DNA of 64,000 bases from Methylomarinum vadi (GCF_000733935.1 NZ_JPON01000001.1:1674001-1738000); one strand, 5' to 3'. Shown: positions 25,653 through 34,820, counted from the stretch's first letter. Notes: generated by a model from the sequence alone, not told the origin. Program-made: numbers and translations.

Positions 25653-26336
25653 TTAACGTTGTTTGATATAGTTTACATAAGCCTTGATGATTTCTATGAT
25701 ATCTCGGGTATTCAATAAGCCGTCGGAATTAATGTCGGCTTGTAGATTGCGGGGATCGCGAGCCACCGCATGCTTGACGAAATCGACATCGACTTGGGTA
25801 AAATTGCCGTCGCTGTTGACATCGAAGCGACTGTCGAACTCAGTTGAACCGGAGGTCGGCGGAAAATTGGTATTATTGCCCGTCCCCGGGTCGTTCGTTC
25901 CGCCCCCCGAGTTATTGTTTCCCCCGCCAACGGCGGAACCGACCAACACGTCTAGGGATAAGGTAACGGGGAAAAACCCGCCGCTAAAGACAAAAGAGGC
26001 GGGATTGCCATTATCCAGCAGGGTATAACGCACTCCAGCATGTTCCAGTTGAAGTCCGAGCTCGGTGCCATTGAAGTCCGTCGTTTTCGAAATCTGTATC
26101 GCGTAAAAGCCGCTGTTGTCTTGGACACTGCCGATACTTTCGATCTGGCCGCCGGATTGGACCGCGTAAACCTTGTCGTTTTTTGACGGTGTTGCGGTCC
26201 CTTTTTGTATCGTCCCCGAAACGATCAACGTCGCCGGCGTTTCGACGGCGGCCAGGGTTATGCTGGCAAAAAAGCTCAAAAAGCCTACAACGACGAGGTA
26301 AATATGGAGACAAGGTCGCATAGAAAACAGTTTCAT
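25653..26336 (-). CDS. Secreted protein with C-terminal dockerin-like EF-hand pair
   Basis: 227 aa. A signal peptide (hydrophobic IYLVVVGFLSFFASITLAA) leads into an N-terminal beta domain of about 110 residues, then a Gly/Asn/Thr/Pro-rich linker (about 138-168). The C-terminal module holds two calcium-binding loops, DVNSDGNFTQVDV and DINSDGLLNTRDI, each followed by a helix, the layout of a type I dockerin. It is the first gene of the gspI-J-K operon, so it may be a substrate or an accessory of the type II system. Whether a cohesin partner exists is not visible here. Confidence 0.75.
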   Translation of the reverse strand: MKLFSMRPCLHIYLVVVGFLSFFASITLAAVETPATLIVSGTIQKGTATPSKNDKVYAVQSGGQIESIGSVQDNSGFYAIQISKTTDFNGTELGLQLEHAGVRYTLLDNGNPASFVFSGGFFPVTLSLDVLVGSAVGGGNNNSGGGTNDPGTGNNTNFPPTSGSTEFDSRFDVNSDGNFTQVDVDFVKHAVARDPRNLQADINSDGLLNTRDIIEIIKAYVNYIKQR

Positions 26337-26561
26337 TAATGTTCCTGCTGTGATTTTAGTATACTTTTATGCACGGAAAAACTCACGTCTTTTCCCTCCC
26401 CTTGCATCCTCTTCCCATCCATGAAAGGAAGTAATCAAGGCACAGAATTTCGATGAACCAAAAATGTTACTATAACAAAAGTTCAGTTGCTATAGCGGCA
26501 AATAATAATAGTGAAAATTAGCACACTTTCTTTAAATTGACTAATTTAGGATAAAAAAACA

Positions 26562-27020
26562 ATGACTGGAAACGCATCCAAACCTATCGATCCAACCATG
26601 CAACCCGGCTTCTTTCTTGATCAACATTTTCTGACCGATCTATCCTTCGAAAGTCCGAGAGGACCGGTTCCCGCGAAAGAATGCGAAAATATCCAGAAAA
26701 AATTGGAAGCCGAGGTGACGACCAAGGAAACCGAGGGGAGCGATATGGTATTGCTCAACTTGACGCTGGAAGCCAAGTATCAGCAACGCACCGCCTTTCT
26801 TTGCGAAATCACTTATTGCGCTTATGTAACAATGAATAACATACCGGAACAGGTCAAGTCGCAAATTCTAAACGTCTCGGTTCCCATTAGTCTGATTCCT
26901 TTTTTAAATAATGCTATCGATCATGCCGCTAAGGCGGCCGGGTATCCCGGCATTAATATCAGTCATATTGATTTCCAGAAGATATTTCAAGAAAAAACCA
27001 GTGGACAACCGATACATTAA
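26562..27020 (+). CDS. SecB-like export chaperone
   Basis: 152 aa, the length of SecB. Matching segments are FLTDLSFESPRGP near the N-terminus, a central strand LLNLTLEAKYQQRTAFLCEITYCAYV and a C-terminal part ISHIDFQKIFQE equivalent to the SecB (N/L)xxPVxFxxLF region. SecB holds preproteins unfolded for SecA. Several canonical residues differ, notably LIPFLNNAI where SecB has LFPYAREII-type sequence, so it is probably a paralogue rather than the housekeeping copy. It is divergent from the dockerin-like/gspIJK operon, which suggests service to the exported proteins encoded here. Confidence 0.75.
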   Translation: MTGNASKPIDPTMQPGFFLDQHFLTDLSFESPRGPVPAKECENIQKKLEAEVTTKETEGSDMVLLNLTLEAKYQQRTAFLCEITYCAYVTMNNIPEQVKSQILNVSVPISLIPFLNNAIDHAAKAAGYPGINISHIDFQKIFQEKTSGQPIH

Positions 27021-27153
27021 GATAAAAAATTTACAAATCGGGCATATATAATAATTATTATCATGCTTCAAAATTTTGCATATCAACACCTTCTCCCTTT
27101 TGAGGTTGCCGAAAAAGTCTGACCAGGCTGAAGCTCCCTTAACCGTTGGATTT

Positions 27154-27183
27154 GTTGGGTTACGCTTTGCTAACCCAACCTAC
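27154..27183. repeat. GTTGGGTT palindromic intergenic repeat
   Basis: GTTGGGTTACGC followed by GCTAACCCAACCTAC. This is the most symmetrical copy and lies upstream of the response-regulator gene. Confidence 0.75.
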
Positions 27184-27283
27184 TTTTGGCTTTAACGCCA
27201 CTCTCCTCTGAGGAAAGGCTAGGTGAAGATTTCATAAAGAATTGAGTTTTGATACGAACAGTATAATTTTCTTGTGGCTAATC

Positions 27284-27880
27284 ATGAAAATATTAATCGT
27301 TGACGACCACCCCTTGGTTCTGCAAAGCATCGCCACGGCCTTGGAAAATGCCGGCCATGATGTCACGATCGCGGTTAACAAAGAAAAAGCGCGCATTGAT
27401 TTGAAAGAATATTATGATGTGTTGCTGCTTGACTATAATATGCAAACTTGCAAAGGTACGGATCTTCTCTCGGAAGACATCGTCAACCCTGGCAAGGCGG
27501 TGTTGATATCCGGCATAAATGACCCCGATGTCATTCTTTATATTTTAGATACGACAGCGATTAATGCGTTTATCAGCAAACAACTGGATCCGGACCAGCT
27601 GCCCTTAGCCATCGAACAAATTCATGAGCTACCTGGCGATTTCGATTATATATGGCTGGATAATCGACAGCAGTATGTCAAAGCAACGGAAGCCTATGAA
27701 AAAAACCAAATCCTGACACCAAAGGAACGCGAAGTATTCATGTTACTTCGTCAAGGGATGCTGGATAAACAAATTGCCGACCATTTGAATAGAAGTATTC
27801 ATACCATACGGGTACAGATCCGTTCTATCAAACGTAAAAGAGGAAGTCATCGACGCTTGGCTGATAACGACTTTTTCTAG
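27284..27880 (+). CDS. LuxR-type two-component response regulator
   Basis: 198 aa from the ATG at 27284. The N-terminal receiver has the acidic pair in ILIVDDHPLV and the phospho-acceptor in DVLLLDYNMQTCKG (Asp about 54). The C-terminal LuxR/NarL helix-turn-helix reads LTPKEREVFMLLRQGMLDKQIADHL...TIRVQIRSI. The C-terminus is unusually basic and short (KRKRGSHRRLADNDFF). An ORF start 14 codons upstream is not conserved-looking. A histidine kinase gene follows on the same strand after a 391-base gap, its probable partner. Confidence 0.85.
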   Translation: MKILIVDDHPLVLQSIATALENAGHDVTIAVNKEKARIDLKEYYDVLLLDYNMQTCKGTDLLSEDIVNPGKAVLISGINDPDVILYILDTTAINAFISKQLDPDQLPLAIEQIHELPGDFDYIWLDNRQQYVKATEAYEKNQILTPKEREVFMLLRQGMLDKQIADHLNRSIHTIRVQIRSIKRKRGSHRRLADNDFF

Positions 27881-28271
27881 TTGATTTATAATTTTCAGCG
27901 AAGTTGAGTTATTTTTCATTATTTCATACGTGACACATACCTGTCGAAGAGTGCTGTGAAAACATTCGCGAGGCTTGAGATTATTTGTATGATCGAAAGA
28001 AGCATTTAATTGACTTTTACTTAATCCGGAAGCGGATATAAGCTATGCCTTTATACATAAGTCCGTCATTTAGGCAGGGATTGCCGGAATCCAGGCGACA
28101 GGGATGTTTTGATCGTCCCCTCCCTGGCTCTGGATACCCGCTTCCCGGCGGGCATCACTACATTTGTATATAAGGAAATGGATATAAACCTGCCGACAAT
28201 TGAGTGTTTGCAATACAATCTCTCAATGCCATTTTCTAGCCCTAAAATTCCTCAAATACGTTAAATAGACA
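27881..28271. other. Intergenic stretch with a REP-like repeat
   Basis: About 390 bases between the response regulator and the histidine kinase. It contains a G/C-rich imperfect inverted repeat at about 28062-28156: GATTGCCGGAATCCAGG on one arm and CTGGATACCCGCTTCCCGG on the other. This resembles dispersed REP-type elements. No gene is supported. Confidence 0.55.
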
Positions 28272-30413
28272 ATGGTAATCAACACGCCTTTTTCGCTGGA
28301 AACCATTTATTTTATTGAGCTTTATTTGACATCAATAATTACGATAATTACCTCTCATGCTTTACGCGGACGATTTACTCTAGCTCCCCTTTTCGCGGTC
28401 GTAGGCATTCAGATCATGTTGCTTTGGCAAATGCGTCAATTGGGTTGGTGGCTCAATTGGGGAACCTTGAAAATAGACACGGCACTATTAGCCTTCGTTC
28501 CTCCTCTGTTACTAGGTTTATTATTCAGTTATGCCATGGATGGAATTAGAGTCGCTCGCGCCTATGTGGGTGTCATGATGTTGACTGCGTTGGTAGGTTG
28601 TCTATTTGCCGAATTTCATGATGGTTTGGCTCACCAAGTGCCTATTCCCTATGTTTTTTATCTTTCCCGTTATACACATTTGGTTGCCGTTCTAAGCCTA
28701 TTAACGGCAAGTATCGTGACCATGGTTAGTTATGATTTATTCAGAAAATTAAACACGAATATCAGTTTTTTATTGACGCCTGCGGTCGCTTCTATTGTAT
28801 TCAGTTTTTGCAAAAATATTTTTGAATATGGTTTTGTCATAGGTTGGGGAGGATTCGTACATGAATTACCGGAATATATCGTATTTACGATTCCATGCAT
28901 GATCGTTTCATCTTTTTATGGACATTGGGCTTATTCGCACCAATTATTAATGCCCAAACGCAATCTGAAAGACATTGTTAGCCTGTGGCGCATAACGGAA
29001 AGTAATTTAACCGAAATGCGCGCAGATGTCATGAATGCCAATAAAATCATCTCTGAATTACGCCAACTCAACTACGAACTGGAGGAAGCTCAAAGAATCA
29101 ATCGATATCAGATGAGAAAAAATCCAATCGGGACCCTGTTAATCAATCTTAACGGAAAAATCCAATACGCTAATCCCGCCGCCGAAAAAATTTTCGGCGG
29201 CCCGGTGGCAGGAAGTAATTTTTTTCAAAAAATTCATAATCCACAAGCATTGTCATTAAATAAAATGGCAATATCTTCCTCCAATGTGACTGTAAAAATT
29301 GACGATTTGAATGATCATGAATGTTGGTACGAACTGGCTGCGACATATCGCTATAACGCACAAAAACAACCTGTTGGTTATTCTGTGATGATAAAAGATA
29401 TAACTCGTCAATTACAGCTCAAACGAAAACAAAACATAGAAAATAAACTTCGTGACATTCAAAATGCTGGAAGCGTTATATCCCATGACTTTTCCAATCT
29501 CTTTTTAGGCATGCAAGGCTTGCTGCTACAGCTAGAAAATACCAGCAATAAAAACGATATTGTATTTCAACAAGGAATTTCATCCCTGAAAGCTACTATC
29601 GGTAGAGGCCGGGAAATGCTAAGTCAATTAGTAAGTGGACAGGTAATTAGCCAGCCTTATATTACCACTACTAACTTAAGAGAAATTATCCAAGAAGCAA
29701 TAACAATCAATCTAACACAGGCAAAGGACAAAAACATTAAAATTGTTTTAGCAAATTCACTCGATATAACGTTATATGTCGATGGCGGACAAATTTGCCG
29801 TGTCATAACAAACCTGATTAAAAACGGCCTAAGAGCAACAGCTGAGGGTGGCGAAATCAATATTGATTCGCAACACCATAGAGGCGGAGTGTTAATCCGA
29901 ATTAAGGACAATGGCTCAGGAATGTCGGAAGAACAATTATCACATGCATTCGAACCGGGCTATTCAACCAAACCAGAAGGCCAAGGCGGTCTCGGATTGG
30001 CAATTTCTCAGCAAATTATCGAAGCGCATGAGGGCCGTTTATTACTCAGCAATAATTCTGATGGAGAACCCGGCATGACAGCGAGCATTTGGCTCCCCCA
30101 CATGCCGATTAATGTCCAAGAACAAGAAAAAAACATTTTGTTGGGGCTAGAGCCCAGTCCAATATCGGACAAGATAATCATGGCATTGGAAAAAGCCGGA
30201 AACCAGATAACCGAAACCTGTAATCAAGAGGAGTTTGACGCCTTACTTGAAGAAGAAAGTGATTGGGATATTATTCTGTCCCAGTTCAAACTCAATCACC
30301 ACTTAAATGCAGATGTAACCTGGATTGAGGTGAATAGAGAGCTCACTGAAGTGACATATAAACAGGGTGATGAAACAACTTACAATAATATCCGTGAATT
30401 ATTGCTTTCATAA
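28272..30413 (+). CDS. Membrane histidine kinase with PAS and degenerate C-terminal receiver
   Basis: 713 aa. The first 230 residues hold about seven membrane spans (for example FELYLTSIITIITSHAL-type sequence at the start and PYVFYLSRYTHLVAVLSLL). A coiled linker precedes a PAS domain (NPIGTLLINLNGKIQYANPAAEKIF). The phospho-acceptor region is ISHDFSNLFLGMQG, with the N box NLIKNGLRA, G1 DNGSGMSEE and G2 QGGLGLAIS. The last 90 residues (ILLGLEPSPISDKIIMALEKAG...) look like a receiver fold lacking the conserved acidic pair and phospho-acceptor Asp. It likely phosphorylates the upstream LuxR-type regulator. The signal is unknown. Confidence 0.8.
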   Translation: MVINTPFSLETIYFIELYLTSIITIITSHALRGRFTLAPLFAVVGIQIMLLWQMRQLGWWLNWGTLKIDTALLAFVPPLLLGLLFSYAMDGIRVARAYVGVMMLTALVGCLFAEFHDGLAHQVPIPYVFYLSRYTHLVAVLSLLTASIVTMVSYDLFRKLNTNISFLLTPAVASIVFSFCKNIFEYGFVIGWGGFVHELPEYIVFTIPCMIVSSFYGHWAYSHQLLMPKRNLKDIVSLWRITESNLTEMRADVMNANKIISELRQLNYELEEAQRINRYQMRKNPIGTLLINLNGKIQYANPAAEKIFGGPVAGSNFFQKIHNPQALSLNKMAISSSNVTVKIDDLNDHECWYELAATYRYNAQKQPVGYSVMIKDITRQLQLKRKQNIENKLRDIQNAGSVISHDFSNLFLGMQGLLLQLENTSNKNDIVFQQGISSLKATIGRGREMLSQLVSGQVISQPYITTTNLREIIQEAITINLTQAKDKNIKIVLANSLDITLYVDGGQICRVITNLIKNGLRATAEGGEINIDSQHHRGGVLIRIKDNGSGMSEEQLSHAFEPGYSTKPEGQGGLGLAISQQIIEAHEGRLLLSNNSDGEPGMTASIWLPHMPINVQEQEKNILLGLEPSPISDKIIMALEKAGNQITETCNQEEFDALLEEESDWDIILSQFKLNHHLNADVTWIEVNRELTEVTYKQGDETTYNNIRELLLS

Positions 30414-30669
30414 GCAGGAGCAATTGCCGACAAGCATAGCAAAAAGCGACCACGCTCGAAACACAGGTAAGGGTTGAACCAGATATTGCCGGTAGAAAAC
30501 CGCTCTGCATTTTCTATCTTTCCGCCTTCCTTGTCTACGACCGCCAAGGAAGATGGGAGTGCAATCATGTTAATCAGCGTACAAAAACTTATCAGGATTC
30601 TGGGGAAAACAGCGTTGAAAAGTTGCCACCCCAGAAAAATGCAGTAGCATTTTTCCGTAACTCCGATAC

Positions 30670-31429
30670 CGCAACTCGATCCCGGCAGCGGCAAGACCAA
30701 GAAAGTCTACTTGTGGGCGTATCGCAGCAACAATCTACAACGTGGGCCTCCGATCATAGTCTTCGACTACCAAGCCGGTGACTCATATGCGAGGCAGTTT
30801 TTAGACAACTGGCAAGGTCACCTATTAGTCGACAACTACAGTGGCTAAAGCCCTGTTTGCGACCGCTCGTGCGCACTCTCAACGGTCACGTCTGCTTGAA
30901 CCATGCATCGAACTGGCCTGTTGGGCGCATGCGCGGCGGAAATTCTTTGACCTGTTCCAGGCCAACCAGAGTCCGATCGCGCAAGAGGCGTTAAATCGCA
31001 TTGCGGTCTTATATGCCGTCGAAACCGAAGCGCGAGACGTGATGGAAGCGCCTGTGCAACGAGAAAAGCCAGTCCGTTCTGGCCGAAAACTCGGCTGCGT
31101 ACCGCCCCCAACAGCACCACTGCTAAAGCCATCGATTACAGCCTGAAACGCTGGGCTACATTGGCGCGTTACGCCGAAACCGGCGACCTACCGATCGACA
31201 ACAATCCTATCGAAAACAGCATCCGTTCGATCGCCTTGGGCAAAAAGGACTGGTTGTTTACAAGCTCGGAACGTTCTGAAAACGCGCGGCGAACATTCAA
31301 ACCTTGCTCGGCATGGTCAAACTCAACGGTCTTGATCCGGCGACTTGGCTAAAAGACTCCCTGGATAAACTCCCCACCTGGCCTAACACCCGCATTGACG
31401 AACTGTTGCCTTTCAATTATCCGGATTAA
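30670..31429 (+). pseudogene. IS66-family transposase remnant
   Basis: A decayed 3' part of an IS66 TnpC gene. Recognisable pieces occur in order but in different frames: LDPGSGKTKKVYLWAYRS and FDYQAGDSYARQFLDNW, then ELACWAHARRKFFDLFQANQ, then DNNPIENSIRSIALGKKDWLF and finally LLGMVKLNGLDPATWLKDSL ending DELLPFNYPD at a TAA (31427-31429). Frameshifts are needed near 30842, 31115 and 31285, and the 5' half is missing, so it cannot encode an active enzyme. No terminal repeats were found. Confidence 0.8.
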
Positions 31430-31522
31430 ATCAGCTTCTCGGTTCACTTGCCACGTGGTAGCAGTGGACGCTTACCTACATATTATGTCGTAACAAACCG
31501 AAACCATTTTTTCATGAAACAA

Positions 31523-31558
31523 AAAAGGCCGATACGCCTAGGGCGAATCGGCCTTTAT
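31523..31558 (-). terminator. Rho-independent terminator after fba
   Basis: On the minus strand, AAAGGCCGATTCG-ccctag-GCGTATCGGCCTTTTTT forms a long stem followed by a T-run, about 20 bases after the fba stop. It ends the RuMP gene run. Confidence 0.9.
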
Positions 31559-31575
31559 TTTGTAATTGATAGCGA

Positions 31576-32655
31576 TTACAAAATGTTTACGGCATTCAAG
31601 TCCTTGAATGTTTGCTGCAAGCGAGTGACCATGCCAACCTGTCCGGCGCGCTGCCAAACACGTGGGTCGTAGTATTTTTTATTTGGCTTATCATCACCTT
31701 CAGGGTTACCGATCTGGCCTTGCAGATAGCCTTCATTTTCTTTGTAGAAGTTCATCACGCCTTCCCAAGTCGCCCATTGGGTATCGGTGTCGATGTTCAT
31801 CTTGATCACACCGTAACCGATCGATTCCTCGATTTCTTCAGGAGATGAACCCGAACCGCCGTGGAAAACGAAATTCAAGGAATTCGCCGGCAGACCGAAT
31901 TTTTCCGAAACGTAGGCTTGAGAATCTCTCAAGATGGTTGGAGTCAGCTTGACGTTACCGGGTTTGTAAACACCGTGTACGTTACCGAAAGAAGCGGCAA
32001 TCGTGAAGCGATGGCTGACTTTGCTCAGTTCTTCATAAGCGTAAGCAACGTCTTCCGGTTGGGTGTACAGCATGGAATGGTCCATATCGGTGTTATCGAC
32101 ACCGTCTTCCTCACCACCGGTGCAACCCAGTTCGATTTCCAGCGTCATGTCCATTTTGGACATGCGTTCCAGATACTTCGCGCAAGTGGCGATGTTTTCT
32201 TCCAGGCTTTCCTCGGACAGGTCCAACATGTGGGAACTGAACAAAGGCTTGCCGGTTTCGGCAAAATGTTTTTCGCCCGCATCCAACAGACCGTCGATCC
32301 AAGGCAGCAATTTTTTCGCCGCATGGTCGGTGTGCAGAATCACCGGCACGCCATAATGCTCGGCCATGTTGTGAACGTGCTTCGCGCCGGAAATAGCGCC
32401 TAAGATTGAACTGCGCTGACCTTCTACAGGCAAACCTTTACCTGCAAAGAACGCCGCTCCGCCGTTGGAGAACTGAATGATAACCGGCGATTGGGCTTTA
32501 GCCGCCGCTTCCAACACGGAGTTGATGGTGTCGGTGCTGATACAGTTAACCGCAGGCAGTGCGCATTTGTGTTCTTTACAGAATTCGAATACTTTTTGTA
32601 CGTCTTCACCGGTGACTACACCAGGTTTAACGATGTCTAAAATTTTTTGTGCCAT
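31576..32655 (-). CDS. fba: Fructose-bisphosphate aldolase, class II
   Basis: 359 aa, the class IIA FbaA length. It reversibly cleaves fructose-1,6-bisphosphate to DHAP and glyceraldehyde-3-phosphate. Seen motifs are VILHTDHAAKK (zinc-ligand region), LEIELGCTGGEEDGVDN, the ASFGNVHGVYKPGNV zinc loop and FVFHGGSGSSPEEI. In methylotrophs it belongs to the cleavage branch of the RuMP cycle, and it ends the cluster hps-phi-tkt-tal-fba on the minus strand. A terminator separates it from tal, so it probably has its own promoter in the 126-base gap. Confidence 0.95.
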   Translation of the reverse strand: MAQKILDIVKPGVVTGEDVQKVFEFCKEHKCALPAVNCISTDTINSVLEAAAKAQSPVIIQFSNGGAAFFAGKGLPVEGQRSSILGAISGAKHVHNMAEHYGVPVILHTDHAAKKLLPWIDGLLDAGEKHFAETGKPLFSSHMLDLSEESLEENIATCAKYLERMSKMDMTLEIELGCTGGEEDGVDNTDMDHSMLYTQPEDVAYAYEELSKVSHRFTIAASFGNVHGVYKPGNVKLTPTILRDSQAYVSEKFGLPANSLNFVFHGGSGSSPEEIEESIGYGVIKMNIDTDTQWATWEGVMNFYKENEGYLQGQIGNPEGDDKPNKKYYDPRVWQRAGQVGMVTRLQQTFKDLNAVNIL

Positions 32656-32671
32656 TTATTAGGTCCTGATT

Positions 32672-32715
32672 TAAAAAGTAACACCGCTCTTAAATCAAAT
32701 TCAAGAGCGGTGCAT
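32672..32715 (-). terminator. Terminator between tal and fba
   Basis: On the minus strand, CACCGCTCTTGAATT-tga-TTTAAGAGCGGTGTTACTTTTT forms a 14-base stem and a T-run after the tal stop. Confidence 0.8.
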
Positions 32716-32781
32716 GACTAAACAATATTTGTAAGCTCAAAAGCCGAATCGTTACCGATGCGACTTACTAACGAAAAGTTA

Positions 32782-33768
32782 TTAGGCTTCCAACTCGGCC
32801 AGGCGGTCAGCCAACAATTTCTCCAGAGTTTCCAGAGCTTTGGCAAAGCCATCGATACCTTCCGACAGTTTGTCGGTCGCCATACGGTTTTCCGCATGCA
32901 TTTTGTCGAAAGTATCTTTATCGATGGAGATTTTTTCGATATCCATCGCTGCGGCAGCTTCTGGAGACAGTTTACGTGGCAACTCGCCTTCGGTTGATTG
33001 CAGTTCGGCCAACAATGCAGGCGCAATCGTCAGCAGGTCGCATCCCGCCAATTCGGTGATTTCGCCGATGTTACGGAAACTCGCTCCCATAACTTCAGTT
33101 TTATAACCGAATTTCTTGTAGTAGTTATAAACATCAGTCACAGACAATACGCCTGGATCTTCGTTCGCAGGATAGGAGTCGCGGCCGGTGTCTTTTTTGT
33201 ACCAGTCCAGAATACGGCCAACGAATGGAGAGATCAGTGTAATACCCGCTTCGGCGCAAGCGATCGCTTGATGCATACCGAACAACAGGGTCAGGTTACA
33301 ATGGATCCCTTCTTTTTCCAGAACTTCGGCCGCCTTGATGCCTTCCCATGTTGAAGCGACTTTGATCAGAATACGTTCTTTGGAAATGCCTTTGGCTTCA
33401 TACTGGGCAATGATTTCGCGACCTTTGGCAATGGTACCTTCGGTATCGTAAGACAATCTGGCGTCGACTTCGGTAGAAACGCGGCCAGGAATGATTTCCA
33501 GGATTTTCAAACCGAAAGAAACCGCCAGGCGATCGAAAGCCAGCGTCGCAACATCCGCCGCGGATGCGTCAGCACCCAAGGTTTCTCTAGCGCCTTTCAA
33601 GGTGTCATCGACGATGCCTTGATATTGAGGCATTTGTGCCGCCGCAGTAATCAATGAAGGATTAGTCGTCGCATCACGCGGTTTAAACGTTTCAATGGCT
33701 TCCAGATCACCTGTATCTGCCACAACTACAGTCATTTCACTCAGTTGTTCTAATAAATTTTTTGCCAT
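32782..33768 (-). CDS. tal: Transaldolase (TalB type)
   Basis: 328 aa, close to E. coli TalB in length. It transfers a dihydroxyacetone unit between fructose-6-phosphate and erythrose-4-phosphate in the rearrangement part of the RuMP cycle. Visible signatures are DATTNPSLI near the N-terminus, the Schiff-base lysine in [24 protein letters not shown] and [12 protein letters not shown]. It is located between the membrane repeat protein and fba on the same strand. Confidence 0.95.
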   Translation of the reverse strand: MAKNLLEQLSEMTVVVADTGDLEAIETFKPRDATTNPSLITAAAQMPQYQGIVDDTLKGARETLGADASAADVATLAFDRLAVSFGLKILEIIPGRVSTEVDARLSYDTEGTIAKGREIIAQYEAKGISKERILIKVASTWEGIKAAEVLEKEGIHCNLTLLFGMHQAIACAEAGITLISPFVGRILDWYKKDTGRDSYPANEDPGVLSVTDVYNYYKKFGYKTEVMGASFRNIGEITELAGCDLLTIAPALLAELQSTEGELPRKLSPEAAAAMDIEKISIDKDTFDKMHAENRMATDKLSEGIDGFAKALETLEKLLADRLAELEA

Positions 33769-34136
33769 AATAATGGTACCTTTTGTGATTTAATGAAAAA
33801 TTCGTAAAACGCCTTGATAATCAGAATTATAAAGCGGTTTATTTATTCTGTTTAGAGCGGGAGGCGATAGTTGCAATTCTATTTGCTCGAGAATTGAACT
33901 AATTTGGTGGGAAGATCATTCACTCCAGCTGATATCCCAGAAATGACTTTGCAATCACACTAACATAATTATTAATCAGCCAGAACGCTTGCCATGATAA
34001 GTATTCATTGCGCACGTTTCGGAGACGTTTAGGAAGCTGTCATATAAAAACAAACCCGCTCCGTCCATTTTTTAATTTCGGCCTGAAACAATCAGGAAGG
34101 AGCCTTTTCCCTAAGACTCCAGCATAATTAGGCTAA
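33769..34136. other. Gap upstream of tal
   Basis: 368 bases between the membrane-anchored repeat protein and tal. No gene is seen. The length and A/T content suit a promoter for tal, but I cannot place -35/-10 boxes with confidence. Confidence 0.5.
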
Positions 34137-34820
34137 TTAACCTTTGTTACGCAGGTATTTTTCAACACCCGTCACTCTCTCGGCAGCCGCTTGTCTAGCC
34201 GCAACCACTTGCTTCGCCATATACTTCGCAACACCTGTTACAGGCGCTTCCTGTTCCTTAGCTTCCAGATATTTAGCAACACCTGTTACCGCGGTTTCCT
34301 TTCCTGCCAAATATTTGGCCACACCTGTCAAACCGCCTTCCTCACCAGCTTGAACCGGAGCCGGACGGCGTGCAGGCCGTGCAGCGGTTGTTTGTGCAGG
34401 CGTTCCTTTTTTCCCTTTCAGGAAATAGAAGCCAACTGCGGCCAGAACGATGAGGCCGATCAGCATTGTATTATCCGAACCCTCTTGTGCAGATTCCGCA
34501 GCCGGTTGCGATTTAGCCGCACTTGTCGAAGCGGTCGATTTAGGGGCAGACGCCACCACATCCGCTTTATGTTTGTAACCGGTGTCTTTGTACAAGACTT
34601 TAGGTTGGAAATCCGCCGCAGGATATCTTGGATCGGCTTTCGCCGCCTTTTTCACGCTTGCAGCAGGAGCCGCCGATTCGGCATGCTTATATTCTGGATC
34701 GTTGTAAACAACCTTGGGCTTGAAATCTGATGCTGGATATTGTGTCTCCGCACCCGCTAACGGGCTAGCTAGCAACATCACCGCTAAAACACCTTGTAAG
34801 AAATTATTATTTTTCACCAT
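34137..34820 (-). CDS. Membrane-anchored TGVxKYL repeat protein
   Basis: 227 aa from the ATG at 34818-34820, which has AGGTG five bases upstream; a GTG two codons earlier is the alternative. Order of parts: signal peptide ending ASPLAGA (about 1-24); two copies of a 19-residue segment, YPASDFKPKVVYNDPEYKH and YPAADFQPKVLYKDTGYKH (about 28-46 and 66-84); an Ala/Ser/Lys-rich linker; one membrane span MLIGLIVLAAVGFYFL (about 119-134); a basic stop-transfer KGKK; then four motifs TGVAKYL, TGVAKYL, TGVAKYM and TGVEKYL (starting about 165, 179, 195 and 217). Predicted topology puts the YPA repeats in the periplasm or lumen and the motifs in the cytoplasm. It lies between tkt and tal. I do not recognise the family. 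Confidence 0.8.
   Translation of the reverse strand: MVKNNNFLQGVLAVMLLASPLAGAETQYPASDFKPKVVYNDPEYKHAESAAPAASVKKAAKADPRYPAADFQPKVLYKDTGYKHKADVVASAPKSTASTSAAKSQPAAESAQEGSDNTMLIGLIVLAAVGFYFLKGKKGTPAQTTAARPARRPAPVQAGEEGGLTGVAKYLAGKETAVTGVAKYLEAKEQEAPVTGVAKYMAKQVVAARQAAAERVTGVEKYLRNKG

Noticed and set aside
34191-34730. Long plus-strand frames opposite the two TGVxKYL genes
   Set aside because: They are antisense shadows produced by the repeated codons of the real minus-strand genes; the protein content is Arg/Cys/Phe-rich and unlike any family.
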